Assembly: GCA_038501625.1 (NCBI GenBank)
Contig: JAZAYU010000362.1
Coordinates: forward strand, 124,001 to 188,000
DNA length: 64,000 bases
Reading direction: 5' to 3'
Source: Corbicula japonica
Lineage: Eukaryota > Mollusca > Bivalvia > Venerida > Cyrenidae
The position numbers and the translations under genes are program-made. Within the stretch, counting starts at the first letter, position 1, and each line of letters opens with the position of its first letter. Under the pieces are notes generated by a model that did no database searches, was not told the DNA's origin, and saw nothing but the letters and a program-made list of their open reading frames with translations. Shown one piece after another: positions 1 to 11,514 of this stretch.

Positions 1-320
1 CTCCATTCCTTTTTTGTTACTATTTCATAATATTATATTTTCACTTTCTTTTTATTGATATTTAAATTGGTCAATATTCTGAAGGAAATGCATTAAATCA
101 TTTTCATATTTTGCAAATAGTATTAACTGACCTTCAATACTGCAATGCTGAATTCACTGGATTTGCAATAAAATGTTTAAATGATTTTTCAACTAACTGT
201 TTTGTAAATTAATAAACCAAAAGTGATTTATGATTTCTTATGTGTTCATATTTTTTGCTATTCCATGGAATTTTGTTTGTGTTGTATAGGCATTTCATTT
301 ATAAATATGACAAGATGTTT
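1..320. other. AT-rich stretch, nothing recognised
   Basis: No long reading frame, repeat family or RNA gene was seen here. It probably belongs to an intron of the minus-strand KIAA0319-like gene, because that gene must continue off the left end. Confidence 0.4.
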
Positions 321-559
321 AAACCCTTTTCTCCATAAATACGCATTTTGAAGCATGTGCAACCAGTGTAGATCCAGATCAGCCGGCACACCCATGCCTT
401 ATGATCAGGATCTGCACTGGTCACATTTTGGTGAAATAATTTAATGAATCAAAAAGCCAATAGTTTAGATCCTGATCAGATGACACGGATGTGCCGGGTG
501 ATCTGGATCTAAACTGTTCGCCCTTGCAATAAAGGTGTATTTATGGAGGAAAGGGCTAA
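321..559. repeat. Family A palindromic repeat (complete copy)
   Basis: It starts with an AACCCTTTTCTCCATA-type end and finishes with its inverted counterpart (TTTATGGAGGAAAGGG). Inside are two further inverted repeats: GTGTAGATCCAGATCAGCCG facing TGATCAGGATCTGCACTGG, and a second pair built on TTTAGATCCTGATCAGATG. The element is thus a palindrome made of smaller palindromes. No coding capacity is visible, so it is best read as a non-autonomous inverted-repeat element (MITE-like). Confidence 0.8.
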
Positions 560-718
560 AGAAATAAATATGAACAGTCATGCATCTAAATATTTTGCCG
601 AGATACTTCTTGAATCAAAATATTAAATTAGTGTTACATTAGTTTCAAATTATTACCATCGATAACAGAAAAGCACTTACTTTTTCCAAAATTTATGTTT
701 GTTTTCATAAAAAAACAG

Positions 719-826
719 GTAGAAGTGGAAAAAGGTTTTGAAGAGCTAATACAAATAACAGATGAGCTGCTAATAGTAGCAGTAGGCTCTGATCCAGTCA
801 AAAGTCTCCAGTCTTTCGGTGTCTAG
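719..826 (+). CDS. Possible terminal exon of a plus-strand gene (unrecognised)
   Basis: After an AACAG acceptor-like site the plus strand is open for 35 codons and ends in TAG at 824-826. The peptide (VEVEKGFEELIQITDELL and on) is acidic and helix-like and has the codon look of coding sequence. An AATAAA motif follows near 1062. I do not recognise the protein. The acceptor has a poor pyrimidine tract, and it would sit inside an intron of the minus-strand gene, so chance is a real alternative. Confidence 0.2.
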   Translation, partial: VEVEKGFEELIQITDELLIVAVGSDPVKSLQSFGV

Positions 827-1231
827 CAGTCCAAGCGCTGATATCGAGGTTGTTTAGGAGCATGTGTATTATTTTTAATTATTTTTATGTAAAAGTAAAA
901 AATATCCAACACAAAAGCAAGCCGTTTCAGTTAAATTATTTACATGTCATTTATTTTTAATTTAAAGAGATAAATAGTGATTTAATAATCATTATAATTT
1001 TATTATCTCATATGATTGAGGTGATGGTTTGTTTTTGTTACTGAATCCATGAGGAAAGAAATAAAATCAAGGACAAAAAAAGTGTAAGAGACCCATTTTT
1101 CAAATCTTGAGTTAACATCAGTGGAGAACCACAGTACTGTAATATATGAATAATATGATATTTAGTTATATCATATAAAGTACAAGTTAGATGTTAAATA
1201 GATAATGCTGATGAAAGGTAAATTGAACTTT
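827..1231. other. AT-rich stretch, nothing firm
   Basis: No repeat boundary or reading frame was seen. It could be 3' untranslated sequence if the exon at 719-826 is real (AATAAA near 1062); otherwise it is intronic filler. Confidence 0.3.
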
Positions 1232-1440
1232 AACCTTCTACTCAGTGGATATGACAGGCATAAACTGCATTTGCATTAGTGTAAATCCAGATGAGCATGC
1301 ACATGCATGCAGTATGATCAGGATCTAAAGACTAAATTGCTTTTAGATTCATTAGCTTATTCGGACTAAAAAGCGAACAGTGTATACCTAGATGTGACAT
1401 CATTGATATGTAGTCTGATCTGGTTCTACTGTGGTAGGAC
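1232..1440. repeat. Family A palindromic repeat (degenerate)
   Basis: A diverged copy: TAACCTTCTACTCAGTGGATA at the left and internal GTGTAAATCCAGATGAGC facing TATGATCAGGATCT. The right terminus is poorly preserved. Confidence 0.55.
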
Positions 1441-2145
1441 ATGGGATATAACGCAGGGATCGGCTTGGACTGTCAGAACAGGGAGAAGTTTTTTCAAATA
1501 TTGGGATAAGTTACCTTTGACTTAAGCTATTTGTATGAAATATATAGGGAAATTTCTCCCTTGGGAAAAGTTTGTGGCATTAGGAGATTATTTCTCACAA
1601 GTCTTCCTCTAAGCCATTCTATATAAAATCAAAGACAATGTCATTTATTGAATCTAATAACTATATTATTTTACCCTCCTTGTCTGACACAATAAGCACT
1701 AGGCTATTTTGGATTTTAAAAAATGTTTAGATTACTTACACATACAGTGTATGGCTTTCAATTACACCCTTAGTTTTTAAATAAATAAAGGCATTGATCA
1801 TGGCCAGTCTTTATTTTGCTAATGTATCCTAATGTATCAATCCAACACAGTATTACCAAGAGTTGCACACCAATCAACTTGAACATTCTATTTAAATGTG
1901 AAAGATCTAAAAAAAAATAAACATGTCTACTATCTTTGGTATTGAGCATATTATACATTGATGTTGGGATTTAATAATAAACAAAAGATAAAAAAAAAAA
2001 TTAAATAAATGCTAATAAAAAAATTTGCTTCATATTTACTTTACCTATATAAAACTTTTCATTTAAAAACAACATGATAACATCTTATCACATTTTTTAT
2101 GGTAATAATTTGTCAAAAAATACTGTAAAAGCATCACGTCAGTGT
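1441..2145. other. AT-rich stretch, nothing recognised
   Basis: Very AT-rich with A and T runs. No supported gene or repeat was seen. Confidence 0.4.
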
Positions 2146-2571
2146 TACATAGAATAGTTTCGCACTGAAAAAAACAAGACATGCCACTTGAAATTTCAGT
2201 GCGAAACTATTCTATGTGACATATTTTCAAATTATTGCAGAAATATAATTAACTAACTCAGATTTACATACAATAATTCAATTACTTGTTAAAAGAAAAA
2301 AAAAAATTTTCACATAGAATAGTTTCGCACTAAGATTTATAGTCCAGTAGACCCATTTTTCAGCGCAAAAGTATTCTATGTGACATTTTCAGCAAAATAA
2401 CTTTTTTCTTAAAATATTTTTTGAAAATTTACACCTGGTTACATGTAAACATAAAATTTGAAAAACATTTGTGGATAACTTTAATTTTTATTTAGTTTTA
2501 ACAAAATAAAACAGTTTTTTGCTTCTCCTGAAAAGTTTTCTAAAATGCAGATAGAATAGTTTCGCACTAAG
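2146..2571. repeat. Cluster of three related hairpin elements
   Basis: Hairpin 1 (2146-2218) has 25-bp arms, nearly identical after reverse complementing, around the core TAGAATAGTTTCGCACTGAA, with a 23-nt loop. Hairpin 2 (2311-2383) has the same arms more diverged (CACATAGAATAGTTTCGCAC facing GCGCAAAAGTATTCTATGTG). A single half-arm lies at 2550-2571. No coding sequence lies between them. Confidence 0.75.
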
Positions 2572-2756
2572 CCCTCGATTTTTAATACATTTTATAATGT
2601 AATTACAGAGCAGCACATCTTTGGGCAAAAAATAATAAGTGCAGAGTGTGAAAATAGTGAACAGGGACTTTGAAAAAGTGGTCTTATTATAGGGGTGGTC
2701 AATGGTAATCTCCATGAGGAGTTTTGCTGTACCTTGACCATTCCCAACCCCCCATT

Positions 2757-2898
2757 TAACCCGTTCCTCCATATATACAAATTTTTACACATGTGTGACC
2801 AGTGTAGATCCAGATCTGCTGGCACATCTGTGCCGGCTGATCAGGATCTACACTGTTCGCCCACGGAATAAAGGTGTGTCTATGGAGGAAAGGGTTAA
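2757..2898. repeat. Family A palindromic repeat (short form)
   Basis: Both termini are present (AACCCGTTCCTCCATATATA and TATGGAGGAAAGGGTTAA), but only one internal inverted-repeat pair remains, so the copy is about 140 bp instead of about 230. An internal deletion between the repeated arms would explain it. Confidence 0.75.
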
Positions 2899-3385
2899 CC
2901 CCCTATGCATTATTAACAATGTTCGTGCCATAATGCAATAATTAATTGATTACTGAAGAGTTATTTGTGTTGAGTGTAGACAACCAGATCAGACTGTGTG
3001 GCTGATTAATGCAGTGATGCCAAATGATCTCGTTTGTATTCATATTTGCAAACGTCTGATCCAAACATCTAGTACCTGAACAATAAAACAACATGATTCT
3101 TTGCGAATTCAGAAAGCATTGTTGTTGTTGTTTTCATCCAATTCCATCTAGTTATTTTACACCAGTTTTATAAAACAAATAGCAGACAACTTCCGCAGAC
3201 AGCAGGTGGCACTATGTCTATGAAACCACATCATCAATCAGACTGAATGTTTTTCAGTAATTGATTTTTAATCCTTGCATCTGCCTATGACTTGCACTTT
3301 AAGAGACAATGGAGGAAAAAAAGGAAGTTCATAACAGTTAATTCAGAGAAAGCATTTTCCACCATATTTTTCCATACCAGGGTTG
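2899..3385. other. Intronic stretch, nothing recognised
   Basis: No coding frame or repeat family member was identified. Confidence 0.35.
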
Positions 3386-3521
3386 AAGGTTATAAAACTG
3401 AGCATGGAAACCAGTCTCAAATCTCAAGGATCTGATTGGATGAAATGGCGACCAGTCACCATTTCAGCCAATCAGATGTTTGAGATTTGAGACTGGTTTC
3501 CATGCTCAGTTTTATAACCTT
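3386..3521. repeat. Family B foldback element
   Basis: A hairpin of about 136 bp. AAGGTTATAAAACTGAGCAT at the left faces its reverse complement at the right, with only a few bases of loop around GGCGACCAGTC. The arms are almost identical. It lies in the intron just downstream of the exon at 3979-3879. Confidence 0.85.
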
Positions 3522-3536
3522 GGGCACAGAACTGTT

Positions 3537-3656
3537 TTAACACTTCACTCATATATATGCCTTTTATAATAAAGCATGGGCGAACAGATTAGATCCAGAT
3601 CAGCTGGCTACACTGTTCACCCACACAATCAGTGTATCTATGGACGAAAGAGTTAA
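3537..3656. repeat. Family A palindromic repeat (short form)
   Basis: Termini TTAACACTTCACTCATATAT and TCTATGGACGAAAGAGTTAA surround one pair of TAGATCCAGATCAG-type arms. Confidence 0.6.
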
Positions 3657-3878
3657 ACATTTTACAGCTTATCCTTATCCAAATTAAACATCTCTCACTT
3701 AACAAGTCTATCCCCTTGGTGACACAAACTGCTGTCTAGAATCATTCTTTTCTAGAATTTCACCATTTGTACACTGAAAATGCTCAAATGAGAGATATGA
3801 TTTGATGTGTTCTGAAGGGATTTCCCACTGTATTTAGTTATGAGTCTAGATATCCGCAGTGACTTTTTAATGCAATAC

Positions 3879-3979
3879 CTGTTTCAGTTTGAGTGTGTTG
3901 GTGTTTCTCCCCTCCATGGCCCCATATTCCTGAGCGTCGGGATGGGCAGCCATCGTCCAATCATAGCTGTACTCTTCAC
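3879..3979 (-). CDS. KIAA0319L: KIAA0319-like protein, exon before the PKD repeats
   Basis: Read on the minus strand, an AAG acceptor precedes the exon and GTATTG follows it. With the base carried over from the upstream exon it reads GEEYSYDWTMAAHP and ends LKLKQ. In vertebrate KIAA0319 the matching stretch is a Y-x-Y-x-W segment followed by a His-Pro, directly after the conserved VSAGD segment. The exon starts in phase 1 and ends in phase 0. It belongs to the extracellular part leading into the PKD domains. The next exon is not in the window, so the protein is truncated here by the window edge. The match to the family was made from memory. Confidence 0.78.
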
Positions 3980-5310
3980 CTTAAATAGGAAACCATGTAT
4001 GATGTATCATATTATGTAAATTTAGCAGGAAATTTTGCAGAACTAAAGACTTAAATTCATAATGTTTCTTTAAACATTTAATCTATGGATATAGCTTATT
4101 TTCCTTGTGCTTTTCTGTCTATGGCAAATCAATTGCGAAAGGTGCAGTACCTTAAGTGTTCAAACCACTGCCTTTTGGTGACATAGGCATTTCTAGCTTT
4201 TACTGAAGATCAATTTACACCCTGATCTTACTACACATATTTGCAGGTTTATTTCTGTTTATTACACAGATCTCATGTTTATTCTGTGTAAAAGACCACT
4301 GAGCAATGATAAAACAATAGTTTACATATTCAATAATATTGACCTTTCAAATTTCAGTGCATGGTCAACAAGAGTGATTAATATAAGTTGGAAGAACTTG
4401 TTTCACAACTGAGGCAAAGTAAGTTATTTAACCTTAAATAATATAAAAAAAACACCAATGCCAGAAAAATCCAGCCGACTAATTGAATTTTCTATTTCCA
4501 AGAAAATTTTTACCCATGAACTCTACAGAGACCCTTCAAAAAATTGCCCATTAACATTTTCAAATAAGTCAACATTATTTCTACACACAAGCCTTAGAAT
4601 ATTTGCTACCGCAGAATCCGACTGAAACTTTCTTTATGCAAACTGGTTCAATAAAGTTAAGTTCTAGGAGGGGATAATTTCCATTGGGGTAAAAATGTAT
4701 CTGTACAAGATAATTCATCTGTAATTGTTTTAAGAATATAATTCTACTAACTGATTTTTTTTTTCTAACAAAATGAAATTCAAATATTAATATGTTAACA
4801 TATGGTTTTCTAATCATTCGAATTTCTGAACAGTTTATTATTGGCTTAATATCAAAACCTTGTGTCAACCAAAATTGATTTTGGCAACAGGGAATACAGA
4901 AAAACTACTTGAAAATCTGTCAAAATCTTAAAACTCTATGCCAAAAGGAAAGGTTCAAGATGATCATGTGTTGAAAAAAAGTATTCTGATTGGTGGATAT
5001 TGTATAGGCTGATGCTATATTTGTGAAATACCCATTGACAGCAGGCTTAGCTTTCAATAACTATACATTTTAAGCCCTGATATGCTGTCTGGAACAATGA
5101 TATCAGAGTAGTTAAGCATGCATTCATAATTATTCATTTTGCTGAAATAAATATAACATTCATGCAATATTTGAATAATTATTGGCTAATATTCTCAAGA
5201 AATTGACAGGAAAATGTTGGTTTGTTCCAGTTATAACAAAAAATTAAAAATGTCAAATACAATCACTCAATACTGACAAGTTAATGTTCAGAGACCTGGC
5301 TTAAAAATCT
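3980..5310. other. Intronic AT-rich sequence
   Basis: Part of the 1.8-kb intron between the exons at 5779-5877 and 3879-3979. No transposon boundary, tandem repeat or long reading frame was found. Confidence 0.4.
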
Positions 5311-5447
5311 TTACTCCATAGATAAAGCTTATATTGTATGGGCAAACAGTTTAGATCCAGATCAGATAGTACACCCATGCCATCTGATCAGGATCTAAAC
5401 TGTTCATTTTTAGATTTATCAGGTTTTTTCTGAATAAGATCTGGTCC
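5311..5447. repeat. Family A repeat, left portion, interrupted
   Basis: Begins CTTTACTCCATAGATA and contains the arms TTTAGATCCAGATCAG and TGATCAGGATCTAAACTG. It breaks off at 5447 exactly where a Family B foldback begins; Family A sequence resumes at 5579. Confidence 0.7.
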
Positions 5448-5578
5448 GAAGGTTATAAAACTGAGCATGGAAACCAGTCTCAAATCTCAAGCATCTGATT
5501 GGCTGAAATGGCGACCAGTTCAGCCAATCAGATGCTTGAGATTTGAGAATGGTTTCCAAACTCAGCTTTATAACCTTC
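5448..5578. repeat. Family B foldback element nested in Family A
   Basis: A complete hairpin (GAAGGTTATAAAACTGAGCA to TTTATAACCTTC). Its boundaries coincide with the break in the surrounding Family A sequence, so it inserted after Family A. Confidence 0.8.
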
Positions 5579-5773
5579 AGCCCAGATCAGCCAGCACTTT
5601 TATGCTATCTAATAAGGATCTACACTGTTCACTTTTTGATTTATAAGGTTATATCTGGCCCAATAGCAAACAGTACACATCCAAATCGTATGGCATGGAT
5701 GTGCAAGCTGATCTGGATCAACACTGGCATCATATATGATGAAATGTGTATATATGGAGTAATGGATTAATTG
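5579..5773. repeat. Family A repeat, right portion
   Basis: Continues with CAGATCAGCCAGCACTTTTA, then the second inverted pair, and ends GTATATATGGAGTAATGGATTAA at about 5770. That end is 8 bp from the splice donor edge of the exon at 5877-5779. Confidence 0.7.
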
Positions 5774-5778
5774 TTTAC

Positions 5779-5877
5779 CTGATACTGGTTCTGGAAGTGC
5801 GAAAGCATTGAGCGTAACCTCGTTCACAGGAAGCTGAATCTCTTTGTCGTCGCCCGCCGACACTGTCAACATTTGCA
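5779..5877 (-). CDS. KIAA0319L: KIAA0319-like protein, VSAGD exon
   Basis: Minus strand, acceptor TTGCAG before and donor GTAAAC after, 99 bp, phase 1 at both ends. With the G carried over from the previous exon it reads VQMLTVSAGDDKEIQLP, then NEVTLNAFALPEPVS. Human KIAA0319 has a closely similar segment (LTVSAGD, then LP-NEV-L-AF) just before its PKD repeats, which is the strongest single piece of evidence for the gene's identity. It follows the Thr-rich end of the preceding exon, as in the human protein. The remaining doubt is which family member it is; invertebrates may carry one pre-duplication copy. Confidence 0.85.
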
Positions 5878-6363
5878 CTGCAATTTGCAAACAACAATTA
5901 AGCAATTTTCATAGCTACCTCACAGTAAATCAACAATGGAACACATCCAAATGGGCAAGTAATTGATCTGGCACAGCTTTTGTGTTGATAATGCAGAGGT
6001 TTTTAATGCTTGTTTCTACTACTGAAATAGGTAGTTAAGAGTTTTATCCATAAAATGATTGTGACAAGCCAATAGCAAGTAAATAATCTGTTGTTTTCCA
6101 GCATTCTTGCTGAGTGATTCCATGCTTTTCAAGGAAACTTGCAACAGTCTGTTTACTATTTACCCAATGAATTAATATAATTGACAGGACATGACTTAGA
6201 GGGAGACTTGGGAGAAAAAGTCGTCTAAATTTCCAGAACTTCTCCCTTTGTTCAGTCAAGGTAGAAATTTTACCTTATAATTATGTTTAACATAGATTGC
6301 CAAAATCCTAGTTGACTTTTTGCTAAATTGAAAAACATCTCCATGTTCTGACAAGTGAACTCT
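5878..6363. other. Intronic sequence, nothing recognised
   Basis: Upstream side of the intron entering the 5779-5877 exon. No further exon or repeat was seen. Confidence 0.35.
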
Positions 6364-6604
6364 TATCCCTTTCCTCCATATATACGCATTTTTACGCATG
6401 TGCGACCAGTGTAGATCCAGATCAGCCTGCACATCCATGCCGTCAGATCAGGATCTGCACTGGTCGCATTTTAGTCAGAAATAACCCAACGAATCAAAAA
6501 GTGAACAGTTTAGATCCTGATCATATGGCACGGATGTGCTGGCTGATCTGGGTCTAAACTGTTCGCTCAAGCAATAAAGGTGAGTCTATGGAGTAAAGGG
6601 TTAA
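6364..6604. repeat. Family A palindromic repeat (complete copy)
   Basis: One of the best copies: ATCCCTTTCCTCCATATATA at the left, TATGGAGTAAAGGGTTAA at the right, and both internal inverted pairs intact. Confidence 0.85.
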
Positions 6605-6941
6605 TGGACTCATTTTCTTGTATCAATCTGGAAACAGTTCCTTCATTGTAAATAGGTATTTTACCAATTTTACACACATTTATTCATTAAATTTATTTAA
6701 ATGGAAATTTGACCACGACAAGATCCAGCACATTTTCAGGCTGATTTGGGTCTACACTATTTGCAAATGTAACAAATGATGTGCTATATTAGATGCTGTG
6801 ATAAGCATTTTTGCACAATGATCAAACGCTCAGTGTGAACATGACCTTGAAGGCAGAGATAGGTCTCGCATGTGACATGTTGTCAGATTGCTGGGAATAA
6901 TTCCAATCTTAGTAATATAACCTTGACAACAAAACAACATT

Positions 6942-7060
6942 ATTGGAAACTAGTCTCAAATATCAAGTATCTGATTGGCTGAAATGGCGACTGGTCGCCA
7001 TTTCAGCCAATCAGATGCTTGAGATTTGAGACTGGTTTCCATGCTCAGTTTTATAACCTT
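6942..7060. repeat. Family B foldback element (left arm shortened)
   Basis: The right arm is complete to TTTATAACCTTGG. The left arm begins only at ATTGGAAACTAGTCTC, so about 18 bp of the outer left arm is lost or diverged. Confidence 0.75.
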
Positions 7061-7251
7061 GGTCACAAATCTGTTCACTTTCTGGACTAGTGGCCTGCTT
7101 TTTGCAGGCAATCAAGCCATCATTGTTAGGATTTTTCCAACATTTCCCATTAATTTGTAGCATGTTTCTTTATGGATATATTTCCTGTAAGAATTTTCCA
7201 ATAATTCATGCTCATTGTGACATGATGATAAGTTGTTTCAATAGTCAAACT

Positions 7252-9088
7252 AGAAATGTGTCCAAAGGACACGGATGCCCCCGCTATGGGTTTTTCATAA
7301 AGCTCCCAGCAGTAGTGTAGGACAAGTTGTGTTCACGAGATATATTCCTATTACAAGAAAATTCTACTTTTAGTAACAGTGACCTTGACCTTCGATCTAC
7401 AGGCATGGGTTTTGTGCGGACACACCACCCTGTCATGGTGAACATTTGTGCCAAGTTATTTTGAAATCCCTCCATTCATAACAAAGTTACAGCCTGGAGA
7501 AGAAAATTCTATTTTTAGTAACATTGACCTTGACCTTGGACCTACAGGCTTGGGAATGTGTGTGACACACAGTCTTAATATGGTGATCAATTAAACCAAG
7601 TTATTTAAAAATCCAATAACAAATAACAAAGTAACAGAGCCGACACAATTTTGCAAGAAATTTCTATTTTTAGTAACAGTGACCTTGACCTTGGACCTAC
7701 AGGCATGGGTGTTGTATGCGACACACCACCTTGTCTTGGTGAACATTTGTGCCAAGTTATTTTGAAATCCCTCCATTCATAACAAAGTTAAGGGCCAAGT
7801 GTATATTTTGCTTAACACAAAATGTAAGTGAAGAAGGGGCATAATTTGAAAAAATATTGGAAGCAGGGTTATGGGTCTTGTTGGTTATGATGTAGATTTT
7901 GATGGTGAAAATATATTTCAAGTTTCAAGGCAATATCTCAAGTAGTTTTAAAGTTATGGGCAAAATGCATATTTTGCTTAACACAAAATATAAGAATAAA
8001 ACTAATGTAAATGAAATTATCAAAGGGCCATAACTTTTGAACAGAACATGTAAGAGCAAAACCCCACCTTTATGCACAACAACATATCAGGCCAAGCATT
8101 GTGGTAAAGTTTCATTAAATTCCCACCAGTAGTGTAGGAGGAGTTGCGTTCACAAGATATATTCCTATTAAAACTAATGTAAATGGAAGTATCAAAGGGC
8201 CATAACTTCTGAACGGAACATGTAAGAGCAAAACCCCACCTTCATGCACAACTACATATCAAGCCAAGCATTGTGGTAAAGTTTCATTAAATTCCCACCT
8301 GTAGTGTAGGAGGAGTTGCGTTCACGAGATATATTCCTATTAAAACTAATGTAAATGGAAGTATCAAAGGGCCATAACTTCTGAACGGAACATGTAAGAG
8401 CGAAACCCCACCTTCATGCACAACTACATATCAAGCCAAGCATTGTGGTAAAGTTTCATTAAATTCCCACCAATAGTGTAGGAGGAGTTGCGTTCACGAG
8501 ATATATTCCTATTAAAACTAATGTAAATGGAAGTATCAAAGGGCCATAACTTCTGAACGGAACATGTAAGAGCGAAACCCCACCTTCATGCACAACTACA
8601 TATCAAGCCAAGCATTGTGGTAAAGTTTCATTAAATTCCCACCAGTAGTTTAGGAGAAGTTGCGTTCACAAGATATATTCCTATTAAAACTAATGTAAAT
8701 GGAAGTATCAAAGGGCCATAACTTCTGAACGGAACATGTAAGAGCGAAACCCCACCTTCATGCACAACTACATATCAAGCCAAGCATTTTGGTAAAGTTT
8801 CATTAATTTCCCACCAGTAGTTTAGGAGAAGTTGCGTTCACAAGATATATTCCTATTAAAACTTATGTAAATGGAAGTATCAAAGGGCCATAACTTCTGA
8901 ACGGAACATGTAAGAGCGAAACCCCACCTTCATGCACAACTACATATCAAGCCAAGCATTGTGGTAAAGTTTCATTAAATTCCCACTAGTAGTTTAGGAG
9001 GAGTTGCGTTCACGAGAATATCAGACGGACGGACGGACAGGAGCAACTCTTAATGCCCGTCGCCATTTCATGGCGGGGGCATAAAAAG
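7252..9088. mobile_element. Array-bearing element (pearl-like), about 172-bp units
   Basis: The left end reads TAGAAATGTGTCCAAAGGAC followed by ATGCCCCCGC. The right end has GGCGGGGGCATAAAAA, inverted relative to the left. Between 7985 and 9020 a unit of about 172 bp (AAAGGGCCATAACTTCTGAA and on) repeats about six times with few differences. Before it lie three diverged copies of a unit with GTGACCTTGACCTT. A GACGGACGGACGGAC tract precedes the right terminus. No transposase is present. The plan matches the pearl-type elements known from oysters, but this was not searched. Confidence 0.75.
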
Positions 9089-9552
9089 TATTCAGATAAT
9101 TCCCTAGCTGTATATCACTTTCCTCCATATACAGGCATGTAGAAAGGATTTTAACATTGGAGCCGCGGAGATGATGCTTGTTGCAAAAAATAGCAGTGGC
9201 ATTTCCATAAACTACCATTAATTGGGATTTTTTTGCCTTGGTTAATAATTTACCTAATTCGCCACCCTTATGAAAAGGGAAAATTAAACATATCGAATAA
9301 TTTAACATGTAAAAGTGCAAACACATATTCAGTACATGTCATCTTGAAGGCCGTCCACACGTGTATTATGATACTAACAACATGTTGATTTCTTTTAAAA
9401 TAACAATCAACTTTGAAGAAAGAAATCAACTTTTGTCACCTATTTACACGATCATGAAGCAACCAGGAAATTCAAGGTCACACACTTAAAAATATATCAT
9501 ATTGTTTACATAAATATGTTAAACAAAAGGGAACAACTCATATTACCAGTGT
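9089..9552. other. Intronic sequence, nothing recognised
   Basis: No supported feature was seen apart from a possible short piece of the Family A terminus (TTTCCTCCATATACAGGC) near 9118. Confidence 0.3.
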
Positions 9553-9930
9553 TTCTAAAATTTCAAAATCCCAATCAAACATTGGCGCCAAATTGAACTA
9601 TTCTCCGACTTCCGGTTCGCACGAACAGCGACTTCCGGTTCCCGCATTCAGCGCATTTCACTCTTCTGACCCCTAGTCCATTTCTCCCTTACGACATAAT
9701 TTCTCGCAGGCGATATCCTACAACCTCTCAACAGATTAATGATTTTCGAGTTGTAGACGGAAATATTTGTTGATCGATTTATTAGAGCGGCACGCGACAT
9801 TTGAAGTTTACGGTGATCGGCGTCTTCATTGTAATAAACAAGCACCCCATGCATTTCAAATGTGACGTAATAGTTCAAAACATTAATAGACAGTAGTGTT
9901 CATAGTGCTTGTGAAGTGGATTATTTAGTT
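9553..9930 (-). promoter_or_regulatory. Promoter-like block, copy 1 of an inverted pair
   Basis: About 375 bp, richer in CG than its surroundings, repeated in inverted orientation at 40604-40930. It contains TTGGCGCCAA (9582-9591, E2F-type), ACTTCCGGTT twice (9608-9617 and 9631-9640, ETS-type) and TGACGTAA (9863-9870, CRE-type). This set is typical of housekeeping promoters. Read on the minus strand, a 76-codon frame crosses it, sharing SRAALINRS and INLLRGCRISP with the other copy. It may therefore be a promoter with first exon that was duplicated, or a mobile element carrying such motifs. Confidence 0.45.
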
Positions 9931-11024
9931 CACTAAACATGTATTAACTCACAGATTTTTGGAAGGCAACTATTCGCTTTACGTAAATGCCGTATACTTC
10001 GATCATATCATGCTTTGTAACACGATATTATATTTGTTGGAAATATTATTCTATTCTTTAAGGACGTGGTCATTCTTGAATCTACACAAACTTGCACGAG
10101 TATCTGTATGCAACATTTATTTCCCAGTCGAAAATAAATGTTGCTTGCGTAGATTTTTTGTAAATTTTTAATTTATTTGAATGTTGTATGCGTAAGTAAG
10201 CATGCTTTTTTTAAAATAAAAATCATTTTCATTTTAACCATGTCAACTTTGCTGTGAAAACAATTTACGTGAAGTCCGCATGATGTAAGTTTTCTTTAAA
10301 TTTGAGAAACACCAATTATAAATTTTATTCGGTCATCGGTCATTTAGAATTACGCACATCGGACTACAATTCTTTCAATAAAATCAAACTGTTTTATTGT
10401 TAACCGACCACATCCCGTATCAATTCATCAGACAGTACTGGCAGGAAGATTCTGTAATAGTGAAATAACATGAACAGACCAATTGCTTAAAAAACAAACC
10501 CATCACTATCAAATTAATAGTATTGGAAATAAAGACATTTCAATTGTTGAGTGCTTCTAATCAAATAGACAGTCTGGCTTGGGTTCAATTAATTTATTTC
10601 TCTGGAATAATTCAAACCAGTCCAAGGTGTTTTGCCTTACTTTCTTTTGTTGTTGCAGATACTTAGACATCAGCAAACTGGTATAAAGTGGTTGCCATAG
10701 TTTTCTGTTAATTTGTGTCTGTCAAATGTGACATAATTTATGACAAATTGGTCAATCTCTCAATCTTCCTCAAGGTTGCAGTGTTTTATATTTCTCCTTT
10801 TGCAGGGTTTTCAATAGCTATGGTTCTGAAGGGGTCATCATCAGAATGTTGTAAGTCATTTGTTTACTGAATGATCTTTAGACCAGAAAAGATCCAGATT
10901 GGAGAGCATGGATGTGATCAAATTTGAATAAATGGAGTAAAGATTACTTCATAGAATGTTGCTGACCTCAAAATCATCCAAAATGGAGCACTGTCCTGAC
11001 ATGCAAGATTCTGACTGCCACAAG
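9931..11024. other. Intronic sequence, nothing recognised
   Basis: No repeat family member or convincing exon was found on either strand. Confidence 0.35.
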
Positions 11025-11168
11025 GGCCTAAGATCAGAAAACTTAGATTGGAGATCAGTCTTAAATCTCAAGCATCTGATTGGCTGAAAAGGCTACTGGT
11101 TGCCATTTCAGCCAATCAGATGCTTGAGGTTTGAGACTGGTCTCCAGTTTTAGTTTTATGATCTTGGG
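11025..11168. repeat. Family B foldback element (diverged)
   Basis: Arms around CTCAAGCATCTGATTGGCTG and its reverse complement. The outer arm has changed to AAGATCAGAAAACTTAGATT, and the right arm ends TTTATGATCTTGGG. Confidence 0.7.
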
Positions 11169-11514
11169 CCAAGCAGTCTTTGATTTTGTGACATGCAAGG
11201 AACGTTTACAGATTTTTAAGGCTAAATATCTGTATCTGAATCCATAATATGTATGGTATTGAAACTGTACAAATTAAGCTTCCTACTAAATTGATAACTT
11301 ATTGTCACTAGAGACCTTTAGAAACAGTCACTGATCAAAGAAACACAATGACAGTTGACTCAAGGCGTTATAAAAATTCAAAATATGCATTACTGCAAAT
11401 AATGCTTGAAGCAAACAAAGTTTTCATCATTATTCTTTAGAAATCCAAATAAATCAACAATGAAATTGGTAAAAAAACTAAATTATCAAGCACATAAAAA
11501 TGCAATTTAAATAA

